From an uncultured Verrucomicrobia subdivision 3 bacterium (GTDB lineage: Bacteria > Verrucomicrobiota > Verrucomicrobiia > Limisphaerales > UBA11358), in NCBI GenBank assembly GCA_903895255.1, contig CAITTG010000061.1, positions 1-36,920 of the forward strand: 36,920 nucleotides of DNA. The letters run 5' to 3'. A model generated the notes under the pieces. It did not search any database. It was not told where the DNA came from and saw nothing but the letters and a program-made list of their open reading frames with translations. Position 1 is the stretch's first letter; each line of letters begins with the position of its first letter. This document shows positions 17,462 through 26,886 of the stretch, piece by piece. The position numbers were made by a program, and so were the translations under genes.

Positions 17462-18385
17462 ATGAAAGTGATTAGTGCAGCCCGGGATTTAATCACCAAC
17501 GGACAGAGAGTCTGCCTGGCGATTGGCGTCTTTGACGGCGTCCACCTCGGCCACCAGCAAATTATCCGGCAGACCATCAGCGACGCCCGGCAGCACGAAG
17601 CGGTGGCGCTGGTCGTTACTTTTGACCGCCATCCGAGTGCCGTGGTTGCCCCGGATCGCCAGCCCAGCTTGATTTATTCCCAGTCCCAAAAACTGCGCAC
17701 CTTGGCCAGCCTGGGTGCCAACGCCACTTTGGTGCTCCCGTTTGATGAGAATTTCAGCCGGCAGACCGGCGAAATGTTTATCCAGCGATTGCATGCGGAT
17801 CTGAAAAGCATTAACAGTATCTGCGTCGGCGCTAATTTTGTTTTTGGCTATCAACGCACCGGCACCGTGGAGCTTTTGAAGTCCTTGGGAAATCGCCTAA
17901 ACTTTAACGTTCACGGCATGGCTTCCGTGGCGCTCGATGGCCAGGTTGTCAGCAGTACCCGCATTCGCGAAGCCATCCGCCTCGGCCAGTTGGATGCCGC
18001 CAGTCAGATGCTGGGCCGTCCCTACGCCTTGTGCGGGCGGATCGTGGCTGGTGACCAACTGGGTCGTCAACTGGGATTCCCCACGGCCAATCTTGATACG
18101 ACCGGCCTGAACCTGCCGCCCAACGGCGTTTATGCCGGGCTTGCCAGTGTCGCGCAAGTTCTTTATCGCGTGGCACTTAACATTGGCCACCGCCCCACCT
18201 TAAATACTCCCGTCCCGGCCCTGCGCGTGGAGGCGCATTTATTGGACTTTCAGGGCAATTTGTATGGCCAGGAACTCGAAATCGAAGTGGGGGACCGCCT
18301 GCGCGGCGAACAAAAATTCGCCTCAGCCGTCCAACTCCAGGAACAAATTGCGCGGGATGTCCAGTCCGTGCGGAGCAAAACGTGA
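17462..18385 (+). CDS. ribF: Bifunctional riboflavin kinase/FMN adenylyltransferase
   Basis: RibF phosphorylates riboflavin to FMN and adenylates FMN to FAD. The N-terminal nucleotidyltransferase half shows IGVFDGVHLGHQQII (21-35), VTFDRHPSAVV, and the SSTRIRE motif (164-170). The C-terminal kinase half shows GRIVAGDQLGRQLGFPTANL (192-211) with the PTAN motif, then NGVYAGLASV and GHRPT. The length of 307 residues is normal. It closes the tight nrnA-truB-ribF run, with only three bases separating it from truB. Confidence 0.96.
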   Translation: MKVISAARDLITNGQRVCLAIGVFDGVHLGHQQIIRQTISDARQHEAVALVVTFDRHPSAVVAPDRQPSLIYSQSQKLRTLASLGANATLVLPFDENFSRQTGEMFIQRLHADLKSINSICVGANFVFGYQRTGTVELLKSLGNRLNFNVHGMASVALDGQVVSSTRIREAIRLGQLDAASQMLGRPYALCGRIVAGDQLGRQLGFPTANLDTTGLNLPPNGVYAGLASVAQVLYRVALNIGHRPTLNTPVPALRVEAHLLDFQGNLYGQELEIEVGDRLRGEQKFASAVQLQEQIARDVQSVRSKT

Positions 18386-18482
18386 CCGATGGTTCCGCAA
18401 ACGGTTGTTTTCCAGCGCTTTAAAACCCACATTTATCAAGGTTTTCCCGATTCGGGCAACCGCAGGTAACGTACGATTATGC

Positions 18483-18510
18483 TTGAAATAAAGCCAAAGC
18501 ACGTTAAACT
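18483..18510 (+). promoter_or_regulatory. rpoD: Possible rpoD promoter
   Basis: The 272-base gap before rpoD contains TTGAAA (18483-18488) and TAAACT (18505-18510) with a 16-base spacer, about 150 bases before the start. The -10 match is only moderate. The rest of the gap holds an eight-base direct repeat (GTAGAGGC at 18581 and 18603) flanking a small AGCG/CGCT hairpin, and nothing else that I recognise. Confidence 0.35.
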
Positions 18511-18657
18511 AGTTTTCGCGTAGGTCTTCTGGTGTTCGTAGTCCCCAAGATTCACCGCAAGTGAACACGATAGAACATTTGTAGAGGCAGCGCTTTCGCT
18601 GGGTAGAGGCGCAAAAACTCCTCTGAACCAAAGCGTTTTTTTTCGGTCTCATAATTT

Positions 18658-20571
18658 ATGTCGAATAGAAAAACTGCGACGCCCAAGAGCGCGTCGGCCG
18701 GCGGCAAGCGCAACCATGCCAAAAAAATTGAAGCCAAATTACCCGCTCCCCGCAAGCGGTTTGTAATTTCCCCCAAGGCCGGCAAGGTTGGTGATACGGC
18801 CCCCAAAGCTAAAAAAACCGCAGAAATTCAGGAAACTGACGAAAATCCCAAGCATTCTCCCAAAGGCGCCCCCAAGGCACCCGCCAACGGCCACGCCCCG
18901 GTCGCGCCGACACCGACGGCAGCCTCCAACGTGGATCTGACCGAGACCATCAAAACCCTGCTGCATCTCGCCCAGGAACACGGCTACATCACCTACGACG
19001 ACATCAATGATGTCCTGCCCGACAACTTAAGCGCCGACGACCTCGACGCCCTTCTCTCCAAACTCCGTGGACTCGACGTGGAAATCGTCATGGATCAGGC
19101 CGAGGCCGAACGTGCCGAGCGCTCCAAACATCCCGAGGCTGCCCCCCAGGCCAATGAAGAGGAAGAGGATTCGCGCCTCGAAATCCTGGATGACCCCGTC
19201 CGGATGTACATGAATCAGATGGGCAAGGTCCCCCTGCTCACCCGGGAACAGGAAGTCGAAATTTGCAAGCGCATCGAAGAGGCCGAAATCGCCATGAAGG
19301 CCATCGTTTATGGCCTGGGCTTTACCGCCAAGGAGCATATTGCCATTGCCGAGAAACTGCTCTCCGAACCGCCCAAGGAACGCTTTGACCGGGTCATCGT
19401 GGACAAAAAAGTTGCCAATCGCGACGGCCATTTGCGCGATCTGCGCAAGCTCATCAAAAAAGTGCGCGCCTTTGACCAAAAGGTGGACGAAACCTACTTT
19501 GGCTGGCAAAAGGCCCAGCAGAAAAACCGCCGCGAGGAGCTGGAACGCGAACTCAAAAAAATGAGCGTCAAACTCCAGGATTTCTTTGGCAAATTCTACT
19601 ACAAGCAGAAAGTCGTTGAGGAAATGATCGTGGTGGCTGGCAATATTCACGAAAAATTCCAGGCGAGTTTGCGGCACATTCAGGAACTGGAGGCTGCCGG
19701 CATCAAGGGCGAACGCAAGGCCGCCCTGGAGGCCGAACACGCCAAAATCCTGACGCTGGAACAGTTCGTTCGCATGCCCCGCGAGGGCTTTTACAAAGCC
19801 TTTGGTGATTTGAAGGCCGCGGCGGACCGCGGCTTGAAAGCCAAAACCCACATGGCCGAGGCCAACCTCCGCCTGGTCGTTTCCGTGGCCAAAAAATACA
19901 CCAACCGCGGCCAGTCCTTCCTCGATTTGATCCAGGAGGGCAACATCGGCCTCATGAAGGGCGTCGAGAAGTTTGAATACCGCCGCGGCTACAAGTTCTC
20001 CACCTATGCCATCTGGTGGATTCGCCAGGCCATCACGCGCAGCATCGCCGACCAGGCCCGCACCATCCGTATTCCGGTGCACATGATCGAAATCATGAAC
20101 AAGCTCTGGCGCGCACAAAAGCAGCTTACCCAGGAAATGGGCCGCGAGCCCTCCCCCGAGGAACTGGCGGATGAAATGCACATGCCCGTGGCCCGCATTC
20201 ACGCGCTGTTGAAAATGGCCCAGCAACCCGTCTCCCTCCATGCCCCCGTGGGTGATGATGGGGATGTGAGCGTGGGCGATTTCATCGAGGATAAATCCGC
20301 GGAAAACCCCTCGGATGTCACCAGCTACAGCCTGCTCCGCGAAAAACTCAGCGACGTGCTGACCACCCTCACCGAGCGCGAACGCAAGATTCTCGAAATG
20401 CGTTTCGGTTTGCTGGACGGTTACGAACGCACGCTGGAGGAAATTGGCAAGATGTACAACGTCACCCGTGAACGCATTCGCCAGATCGAGGCCAAGGCGC
20501 TTCGCAAACTGCGGCACCCCACGCGGGTCCGCCATTTGCAAGGTTTCTTGGAAACTGCCGAACCGGCGTAA
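18658..20571 (+). CDS. rpoD: Principal RNA polymerase sigma factor (sigma-70/RpoD)
   Basis: This 637-residue protein has all regions of a primary sigma factor. A Lys/Pro/Ala-rich start (1-90) leads into region 1.1 (about 92-145) and region 1.2 ([20 protein letters not shown], 181-200). A non-conserved, coiled-coil-like charged insert runs from about 210 to 390. Region 2 includes [21 protein letters not shown] and [20 protein letters not shown] (445-464), the -10-recognising and melting part. Region 3 starts at [11 protein letters not shown]. Region 4 ends with the helix-turn-helix [19 protein letters not shown] (600-618). It is expected to direct housekeeping transcription. A strong terminator follows, so rpoD ends this plus-strand block. 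Confidence 0.97.
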   Translation: MSNRKTATPKSASAGGKRNHAKKIEAKLPAPRKRFVISPKAGKVGDTAPKAKKTAEIQETDENPKHSPKGAPKAPANGHAPVAPTPTAASNVDLTETIKTLLHLAQEHGYITYDDINDVLPDNLSADDLDALLSKLRGLDVEIVMDQAEAERAERSKHPEAAPQANEEEEDSRLEILDDPVRMYMNQMGKVPLLTREQEVEICKRIEEAEIAMKAIVYGLGFTAKEHIAIAEKLLSEPPKERFDRVIVDKKVANRDGHLRDLRKLIKKVRAFDQKVDETYFGWQKAQQKNRREELERELKKMSVKLQDFFGKFYYKQKVVEEMIVVAGNIHEKFQASLRHIQELEAAGIKGERKAALEAEHAKILTLEQFVRMPREGFYKAFGDLKAAADRGLKAKTHMAEANLRLVVSVAKKYTNRGQSFLDLIQEGNIGLMKGVEKFEYRRGYKFSTYAIWWIRQAITRSIADQARTIRIPVHMIEIMNKLWRAQKQLTQEMGREPSPEELADEMHMPVARIHALLKMAQQPVSLHAPVGDDGDVSVGDFIEDKSAENPSDVTSYSLLREKLSDVLTTLTERERKILEMRFGLLDGYERTLEEIGKMYNVTRERIRQIEAKALRKLRHPTRVRHLQGFLETAEPA

Positions 20572-20594
20572 CCCTCCACCCGTGCCCGTCTTCT

Positions 20595-20624
20595 CCCGGT
20601 GTGCCAGCACACCGGGATTTTTTT
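20595..20624 (+). terminator. Intrinsic terminator of rpoD
   Basis: CCCGGTGTG-CCAG-CACACCGGG is a perfect 9-bp stem with a four-base loop, followed by A and seven T residues. Confidence 0.9.
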
Positions 20625-20650
20625 GCCCGGGAGGCAGGCTCCAACAAATA

Positions 20651-20666
20651 ATCCGGCCCGCCGGAT
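20651..20666 (-). terminator. Weak terminator of the TPR membrane protein gene
   Basis: Read on the minus strand, ATCCGG-CGGG-CCGGAT is a perfect 6-bp stem followed by TATTTGTT. It begins nine bases past the stop codon at 20675. Confidence 0.45.
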
Positions 20667-20674
20667 GGTGCCGT

Positions 20675-22831
20675 TTACCGTCCGCCCACGGCATCCAGCT
20701 TTTTCCGAACCTCCGAGTTGGGACTAATGGCCAGGGATTGCCGCCAGGCCGCTGCCGCCGCCGCTCGCTGGTTCAGCGCCGCGTAAATATCCCCCAAGTG
20801 ATCGTAAATGGCCGCATCCGGCTGGGGGGAAAGCTCGACTGCCTGCCGTTCATAGGTCAGTCCTTCGGCCGGACGGTTGAGTTTCAACAGCACCCAGCCC
20901 AGGCTGTCCAGTGTGCTGGCATTGCGGGGATTTGCCTGCCAAGCCTGCCGGATCAAAGCCAAGGCTTCAGGAAGATGCATCCCCTGCTCCGTCCACAAAT
21001 AACCCAGATTCCCCCCCGCCTCGCCGTAACCCGGCTGGACACTTAAGGCCCGCTGAAATTGGGCCTCGGCCTCCGCCGGGCGACCCTCCCGCGCAAAGTC
21101 CACTCCCAAATTGTTATCCGCCTCGGCATAGTCCGGTTTCAACTTTAGCGCGGTTTGATAGCGCTGCATCGCCTCGTCGATCCGGCCGGTTTTGTCCAGC
21201 ATCTCCCCGAGGCTCTTGTGGAACTGCGGGTTCTCCGGACTGAGTTCCACCGCGCGCTCATAATCCCGGAGGGCCTCGTCGATTTGACCGGCTTTATCCT
21301 GCACCACTCCCAGATTGTCCCAGGCATCCGCATAATCGAACTTGCACTGAATCGCCTTTTTATATTGTTCCGCCGCTGCTTCCAGTTTTCCCTGCCGCTC
21401 CAGATCCACCCCCAGGTTGTTGTGCGCTTCGGCATAATTAGGCCGGCACTCAAAAGCCGCCTGGTATTGGCTCATGGCCTCGTCCGTCCGGCCCTGTTGG
21501 TCCAATTCCTCGCCTAAATTGTAATGGGCCAGCCAGTTGTTTTCCGTCACCGCCAGCGCCCGGCGCAGCAGGACCTCGCTGTTCCGCCAGTAACCGATCT
21601 GCTGCCGCGTGGCTGCCAGGCAACCGACCAGCGCAATCCCGCCCACCACCGCCAGACCAACCGCCTCTGCGCGTCCCCGACGCCCCAGCGCAAAGCTCAA
21701 CCAGACCACCCCCACCAGCAGGCCGATCCCAGGAACATAAGTGTACCGATCCGCCATGGCCTGACCGCCCACCTGCACCAACCCGATCACCGGTACCAGT
21801 GTGCCCAGATACCAAAGCCAGCCCGTCAATAAATACGGTTGCTGCCGACGGCGCGCCCAGACCAGCCAGGTGACGACCGCCAGCGCTGCCCCCGCCCATG
21901 CCACCGTGGTGGCCGGCCATGCACCCGGATGCGGATAATATGCCGCCAGATCCACCGGCCAAACTAGTTTCTCCACGTAACGAACATACGAAACCACCGC
22001 GTTTCCCAGCCGCGCCGCAAACGGCAGTTTGCTCACCGCCACCACGGTGCCGCCATGGCGCTGCGCCAAAAATGTCACGATGCTCGCGGCCACTGCCAGG
22101 GCGAGAAAGGGAATTTTCTCAATGGCCAGCGCCCGCCAGCGGCCCGGACGCCACCGCCCCAGCGGCCAGTAATCCAGCACGAGCAATAAAAAGGGCCACG
22201 TGACCAGCATCGGCTTGCTCAACAAACCCAGCGCCAGCATCAGCAAACTCAAACCATAATATATTCCCGCGCTGGAAGCGGCTTTGGCCTTTGGACTTGG
22301 GCTGGTCGCCCCGCTTTCCAAGCCTGTGTATTGCGCATAAAAGAGGAGGCTCAGCAGCCCAAAACACGTGCTCAATACGTTCTTCCGTTCGGCCACCCAG
22401 GCCACCGATTCCACCGCCAGCGGATGCCAGGCAAAGCCGGCCGCCACCAACGCGCTCCGCCACGTGGCGCCGGTCAGGCGGCGCAGCAGCCAAAACAACA
22501 GCACCGCATTCGCCGTGTGCAGCGCCAGACTGGTAAAATGAAACCCGCCTGGTTTGATCCCAAACCAACTGGCATCCAGCATTAAAGAAAGCCAGGTCAA
22601 GGGATGCCAGTTGCCAGTCGCACCCGTGGTAAAGGCCCATTCCAAGCCACGCAGCGTGAGCCCCGACTGCACCCGCGCGTTGGCCGTGACATAATCCGGG
22701 TCGTCCAGATTGACAAAATCACAACCGGTCACCGGCCAGAATATCAGCACGGTGACCCCAACCAGCACCAGGCTGATAAGCCAGGCCAGCCGCCGGTCCG
22801 TGCCGGCTTTCGTTGTGCCAATCAATGCCAT
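20675..22831 (-). CDS. Polytopic membrane protein with C-terminal TPR domain (GT-C-like)
   Basis: The 718-residue protein has an N-terminal half with about ten hydrophobic segments and a C-terminal half of tetratricopeptide repeats. Near the N-terminus is FVNLDDPDYVTANARVQSGL, in the first extracytoplasmic loop; an acidic DD here is typical of GT-C glycosyltransferases. Successive TPR units (NNLGVDLERQGKLEAAAEQYKKA, DNLGVVQDKAGQIDEALRDY, KSLGEMLDKTGRIDEAMQRY and others) fill roughly residues 455-715. Such fusions are common in Verrucomicrobia and related phyla. Protein or glycan glycosylation is a possible role, not demonstrated. I chose the ATG at 22831 (MALIGTTKAG) before the first membrane segment; the frame is open to 22924. 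Confidence 0.8.
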   Translation of the reverse strand: MALIGTTKAGTDRRLAWLISLVLVGVTVLIFWPVTGCDFVNLDDPDYVTANARVQSGLTLRGLEWAFTTGATGNWHPLTWLSLMLDASWFGIKPGGFHFTSLALHTANAVLLFWLLRRLTGATWRSALVAAGFAWHPLAVESVAWVAERKNVLSTCFGLLSLLFYAQYTGLESGATSPSPKAKAASSAGIYYGLSLLMLALGLLSKPMLVTWPFLLLVLDYWPLGRWRPGRWRALAIEKIPFLALAVAASIVTFLAQRHGGTVVAVSKLPFAARLGNAVVSYVRYVEKLVWPVDLAAYYPHPGAWPATTVAWAGAALAVVTWLVWARRRQQPYLLTGWLWYLGTLVPVIGLVQVGGQAMADRYTYVPGIGLLVGVVWLSFALGRRGRAEAVGLAVVGGIALVGCLAATRQQIGYWRNSEVLLRRALAVTENNWLAHYNLGEELDQQGRTDEAMSQYQAAFECRPNYAEAHNNLGVDLERQGKLEAAAEQYKKAIQCKFDYADAWDNLGVVQDKAGQIDEALRDYERAVELSPENPQFHKSLGEMLDKTGRIDEAMQRYQTALKLKPDYAEADNNLGVDFAREGRPAEAEAQFQRALSVQPGYGEAGGNLGYLWTEQGMHLPEALALIRQAWQANPRNASTLDSLGWVLLKLNRPAEGLTYERQAVELSPQPDAAIYDHLGDIYAALNQRAAAAAAWRQSLAISPNSEVRKKLDAVGGR

Positions 22832-23039
22832 TCTTCCGTATAAATGAATTTGGCCCGCCCGTCCCTGGCCGACACCAGTTATCCTAAAACAGACGAAATC
22901 AGCCCCCGGTTCGGCGGATGACACCGGCCAGGGTGGGACCGGCTTCCCGCCTGGCCGGCGAGCGCGCCAGCGCGAGCCAAACGCCCGTGTTATTCCCTGT
23001 CGCTCAACCTTTCCCGACCTAGATCGGGAGCGGGCTCAT

Positions 23040-25019
23040 TCACACTTTGATCGGCAGAATCAGCATCGGCCGCCCGAACTGGTAAAGCCGGCGCTGCAGT
23101 TCGAATACCGTGTGATTATGCAGCCAGCGGGTCAGCAGACTTTCGTCGTTAAAAACCAGTTGCCCGGCGAAGAACGTGGTGTTCGGGAAGCGATCCGCCA
23201 CGCCCTCGCACAAAATCGCGGCTTCCTCCACGATGTCCGTGCCCAATCCCGCCACCGCCTCGGCATAAAAACCGCGCTGCCGCATGTAAGCCACGAAGCG
23301 TTCAACCTCTTTGCGGGAATGCTCCCGCAAGTTCTCCACCTCGGCCGCGCCCTTGAAATTGCCGGCGTCCAGCACCCCCACCTGCACAAACACAAAATTC
23401 TGGTACACGCGCGGAAACATGCGGATAACTGCCAGCAGTGTGTGCAGCCCCAGGCCGTTAAAGCCATTGACCAGAAACACCGCCGTGCGCGCGCCCGGGT
23501 TGCACACCGGCACCGGGGCCGTGCTGGCGGGCGCGGCCTCATCAATCGTCGCGGCGGCCACCAGCTCGTTCAACCGCTGCAATTGCACCTGCGTCTGTTT
23601 GTAATGACTTTTCACCCAGAAGGCGATGGCGATCAAAATGCCGGTGACCAACAACGTCACCCAGCCACCCTCAAAGAATTTCACCACGCATAAGGAAATC
23701 AAAATGCCGCCGGTCAAGAGGAGGCCAAAGCCGTTGATGCACAGTTTGCGTTTCCATTTGGGCTCGCGCTCCCGGTCCAGCCACCAGTGCCGCACCATGC
23801 CGAGTTGCGACAGCGTGAACGTGATGAAGACGTTGATGCTGTAGAGCACCACAATGGTGTCCACCGCCGACGCGGTGAAATACACTACCAGCAAGGCCGC
23901 CACACCCATCATGATGACGCCGTTTTGCGTCACGAGCCGGTCGCTCAAGGTCGCAAAGCGGGTGGGCATCCAACGGTCCACCGCCATGTTCGCCAGCACG
24001 CGCGGTCCGCCAAAAAAGCCCGTCTGCGCGGCAATGAACAGCAGCACGGCCGAGGAGGCCAGGGCCGAGTAGATGAAGGCATGCGCCAGCGGCAGCGGCC
24101 AGCTTTGGGTCATCTGATCGAACAGGACGGCGTTGAGCGTCCTGCCCTCCTCATGTTTGACGTGATACAGCAGATACGCCAGCAGCAGGCCGCCCACCAC
24201 GATGGCCAGCGAGGCTCCCATGTAAATCATCGTGCGCTTGCCGGTTCGCACTCGCGGTTCGCGCAACACGTTCAAGCCGTTGCTCACCGCCTCGATCCCC
24301 GTGTACGTGCCGGCCCCCAGGCTGTAAGCCCGGAGAATCACCAGCACCACCCCCCACATGCCCAGCTGTGACGTGGCGGTCTGAACGTCGGTTGACACGC
24401 CGTGCGCGATGTCCGGCATTTCCCCAAAATGGGCGCAAATGGCATAGACAATCGCAAAGCCATGGGAGAATACGAACAGGAAAAAGATGGGCACCCACAG
24501 CATCACCGACTCCTTCACCCCGCGCAAGTTCAGCACCGTCAGAAACACCACGCCCCACAGCGAAACCAGAAGTTTGTAATGCACCCAGGCCACCGGCAGC
24601 ATGCTGAACAGCGCATCCGTGCCGCTGGCCACACTGATGGCAATGGTCAGCACATAATCCCCGATCAGCGCGCACCCCGAGACCACCCCCACCGCCGGCG
24701 AAAGGAGTTTGCTGGCCACCAGATAACCGCCACCGCCAGAGGGAAACGCCTCGATGATTTGCGAGTAACTGGCACAAATGACCACAATCGTTAAAATGGA
24801 GGCCAACGCCACAAACAGGCTGAGATAGGTGTGGGACCCCAGCGCGAGAAAGGCCGCTTCCGGACCGTAGCAGGAGGACGACAGGCCGTCCGCCCCCAAC
24901 CCCACCCAGGCCAGCAGCGCGATCAGCGTCGTATTATCATAAAGCCGTTCGTCGGATATGTTCCGCGCCCGGCCGATCACCACATTTTTTACCGCCCAAA
25001 AACACTCGCGTACTTTCAT
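23040..25019 (-). CDS. APC-superfamily permease with soluble C-terminal domain
   Basis: This 659-residue transporter has about twelve membrane segments in residues 25-460 and a soluble C-terminal domain (about 490-659). The N-terminal signature is DNTTLIALLAWVGLGADGLSSSCYGPE followed by FPSGGGGYLVASKLL, as in amino-acid/polyamine/organocation carriers. The domain layout recalls KimA-type potassium importers, but specificity cannot be read from the sequence; amino acids or potassium are both possible. The C-terminal part (AVFLVNGFNGLGLHTLLAVIR, then NTTFFAGQLVF) may be regulatory. The ATG at 25019 is preferred over 25097 because it sits before the family's normal N-terminal helix. Confidence 0.8.
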   Translation of the reverse strand: MKVRECFWAVKNVVIGRARNISDERLYDNTTLIALLAWVGLGADGLSSSCYGPEAAFLALGSHTYLSLFVALASILTIVVICASYSQIIEAFPSGGGGYLVASKLLSPAVGVVSGCALIGDYVLTIAISVASGTDALFSMLPVAWVHYKLLVSLWGVVFLTVLNLRGVKESVMLWVPIFFLFVFSHGFAIVYAICAHFGEMPDIAHGVSTDVQTATSQLGMWGVVLVILRAYSLGAGTYTGIEAVSNGLNVLREPRVRTGKRTMIYMGASLAIVVGGLLLAYLLYHVKHEEGRTLNAVLFDQMTQSWPLPLAHAFIYSALASSAVLLFIAAQTGFFGGPRVLANMAVDRWMPTRFATLSDRLVTQNGVIMMGVAALLVVYFTASAVDTIVVLYSINVFITFTLSQLGMVRHWWLDREREPKWKRKLCINGFGLLLTGGILISLCVVKFFEGGWVTLLVTGILIAIAFWVKSHYKQTQVQLQRLNELVAAATIDEAAPASTAPVPVCNPGARTAVFLVNGFNGLGLHTLLAVIRMFPRVYQNFVFVQVGVLDAGNFKGAAEVENLREHSRKEVERFVAYMRQRGFYAEAVAGLGTDIVEEAAILCEGVADRFPNTTFFAGQLVFNDESLLTRWLHNHTVFELQRRLYQFGRPMLILPIKV

Positions 25020-25161
25020 AGTTCCAGCCAGCCAACTTCGCCCGCTCCCGTCCGGGCCCCAACGGACACGCCGGAATATTATTGAAACGGTGCTCATTTG
25101 ACGAGAAATCCTTTGCCAATTGCCAGGCGAGCGGTTTTATTGGACCAGCGAACGACATGCT

Positions 25162-26700
25162 ATGACGTCCTCCCGAATCTATCTGGCGCTGGTGCTCCTG
25201 CTCCCCGGACTCCTCCGGGCGCAAAGCCCGGGCTATGATACCGCCTGGGTCATCCCGCCGGAACCACCCCGGGAATTTCGCGGCGCCTGGCTCGCCACGG
25301 TGGGCAACATTGACTGGCCCTCCAAACCCGGCCTGCCGGTGGCCCAGCAAAAGGCCGAGTTGCTGGCCCTCCTGGACCATGCGGTGCAACTCAAACTCAA
25401 TGCGATCATCTTTCAAGTGCGCCCCTCTTCGGATGCGCTTTACGATTCCGCCTTGGAGCCCTGGTCCGAATACCTCACCGGCCACATGGGCCAGGCCCCG
25501 GAACCCTTCTACGATCCGCTGGCCCTCGCGGTCGCCGCCGCCCATGCGCGCGGCTTGGAATTACACGCCTGGTTCAACCCCTTTCGCGCCCAGCATCGCC
25601 TCGCCAAATCGCCCCCCTCCCCCACCCACTTCGCCCGCACCCACCCCGAACTGGTCCGTCGTTACGGTGATGAACTCGACCTGGACCCCGGCGAACCCGC
25701 CGTGCGCGCCCATGTCCTGCAAGTCGTGCTCGATGTGGTGAATCGCTATGACATTGATGGCGTCCAGTTTGACGACTATTTTTATCCCTACCCGGTCAAG
25801 GATGCCCGGGGCCAGGAAGTGGATTTTCCCGACCAGGTCACCTGGCAGACTTATGGCGCTCCCCAAGGGCTGGACCACGCCACCTGGCGGCGGCAAAACA
25901 TCAACCGTTTCGTTCAGGGTATTTACAACGGGATCAAAATCGCCAAACCCTGGGTTAAATTCGGCATCAGCCCCTTCGGCATCTGGCGTCCCTACAATCC
26001 GCCCTCAGTGCGTGGCTTTGACTCCTACGCCAAGATTTACGCGGACTCCCGCTTATGGCTGGCCAGCGGGTGGGTGGACTATTTTACCCCCCAACTCTAC
26101 TGGCCCGTGGCCTCGCCTCAACAAAGTTTCCCCGCCCTGCTCCAGTGGTGGCAGCAGCAAAATATCCTCCATCGCAACCTCTGGCCCGGGCTGGCCGACT
26201 ATGAAACCGGCGCCAAATTTTCCCACACCGAAATCGGCCAGGAAATTGCCATCGAGCGACACTGGCCCAACGCCGGCGAAATTCACTTTCATTTGCGCAA
26301 TCTGCTGGAAAACCCCGCCCTCAATCAGGAATTGCGTTTTAATTACAGCCAGACCGCCCTTGTCCCCCCCTCCCCCTGGCTCGGCGTGACACCCCCCGCC
26401 AAACCGGTCCTGCAACTCCTCACGCAGAACGGCGTCCAGCGGGCAATCTGGGAGCCCGGCTACGCTGGTAACAGCCCGGCCAAACCCGCGCGCAACTGGG
26501 TGTTGCAAACCCGCAGCAACGGCCAGTGGCAAACTGAAATTCTCCCCGGCCCCCAATATTCCTGGAGCTTTTTCGGGCCGACCCCGCAGACCGTGGTGCT
26601 ACGGGCGGTGGACCGCCTCGGCAACCTCAGCAATCCCGCCAGCCTGACCCGTGCCGTCCGCACCCATCCAGTCCTGCTCAGTCACTATCCGAAAATATAA
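25162..26700 (+). CDS. Secreted glycosyl hydrolase-like 10 (GHL10/DigH-like) protein
   Basis: This 512-residue protein has a signal peptide (LALVLLLPGLLRAQ). Family motifs of GHL10 (former DUF187) TIM-barrels run in order: REFRGAWLATVGNIDWPS (37-54), NAIIFQVRPSSDALYDS (80-96), ELHAWFNPFRA (133-143), DIDGVQFDDYFYPYP (197-211), FGISPFGIWRPY (267-278) and VDYFTPQLYWP (305-315). The DGVQFDDY strand probably carries the acidic catalytic residues. E. coli DigH of this family cleaves peptidoglycan glycans that lack stem peptides, so a cell-wall role is plausible; other glycans are possible. A C-terminal beta-sandwich-like segment (about 410-500) follows. It is divergent from the permease gene with no partner in an operon. 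Confidence 0.85.
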   Translation: MTSSRIYLALVLLLPGLLRAQSPGYDTAWVIPPEPPREFRGAWLATVGNIDWPSKPGLPVAQQKAELLALLDHAVQLKLNAIIFQVRPSSDALYDSALEPWSEYLTGHMGQAPEPFYDPLALAVAAAHARGLELHAWFNPFRAQHRLAKSPPSPTHFARTHPELVRRYGDELDLDPGEPAVRAHVLQVVLDVVNRYDIDGVQFDDYFYPYPVKDARGQEVDFPDQVTWQTYGAPQGLDHATWRRQNINRFVQGIYNGIKIAKPWVKFGISPFGIWRPYNPPSVRGFDSYAKIYADSRLWLASGWVDYFTPQLYWPVASPQQSFPALLQWWQQQNILHRNLWPGLADYETGAKFSHTEIGQEIAIERHWPNAGEIHFHLRNLLENPALNQELRFNYSQTALVPPSPWLGVTPPAKPVLQLLTQNGVQRAIWEPGYAGNSPAKPARNWVLQTRSNGQWQTEILPGPQYSWSFFGPTPQTVVLRAVDRLGNLSNPASLTRAVRTHPVLLSHYPKI

Positions 26701-26886
26701 TCACGGTATTTTTCTTGAATGGCGGCCTATTGCGGCGGGGCTCCCTGCCGTGGTTGTTCCGGCTGCCGCAACTCCACCAGCCACCGCTGGCGGGCAGACG
26801 GCCGGAAAACCGTTCCTATTCCTTTCGGCAACCGACCTGCGCCAATTAATAAGCCTTCGGGCGCGAACCACTGTGCCGACGGAGTG

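Noticed and set aside
19027..20694. A 555-codon minus-strand frame opposite rpoD
   Set aside because: rpoD is unmistakable on the plus strand; the antisense translation has no family features.
23013..23028. Small hairpin CCCGA-N6-TCGGG just after the permease gene as a terminator
   Set aside because: The stem has only 5 bp and no T tract follows on the minus strand.
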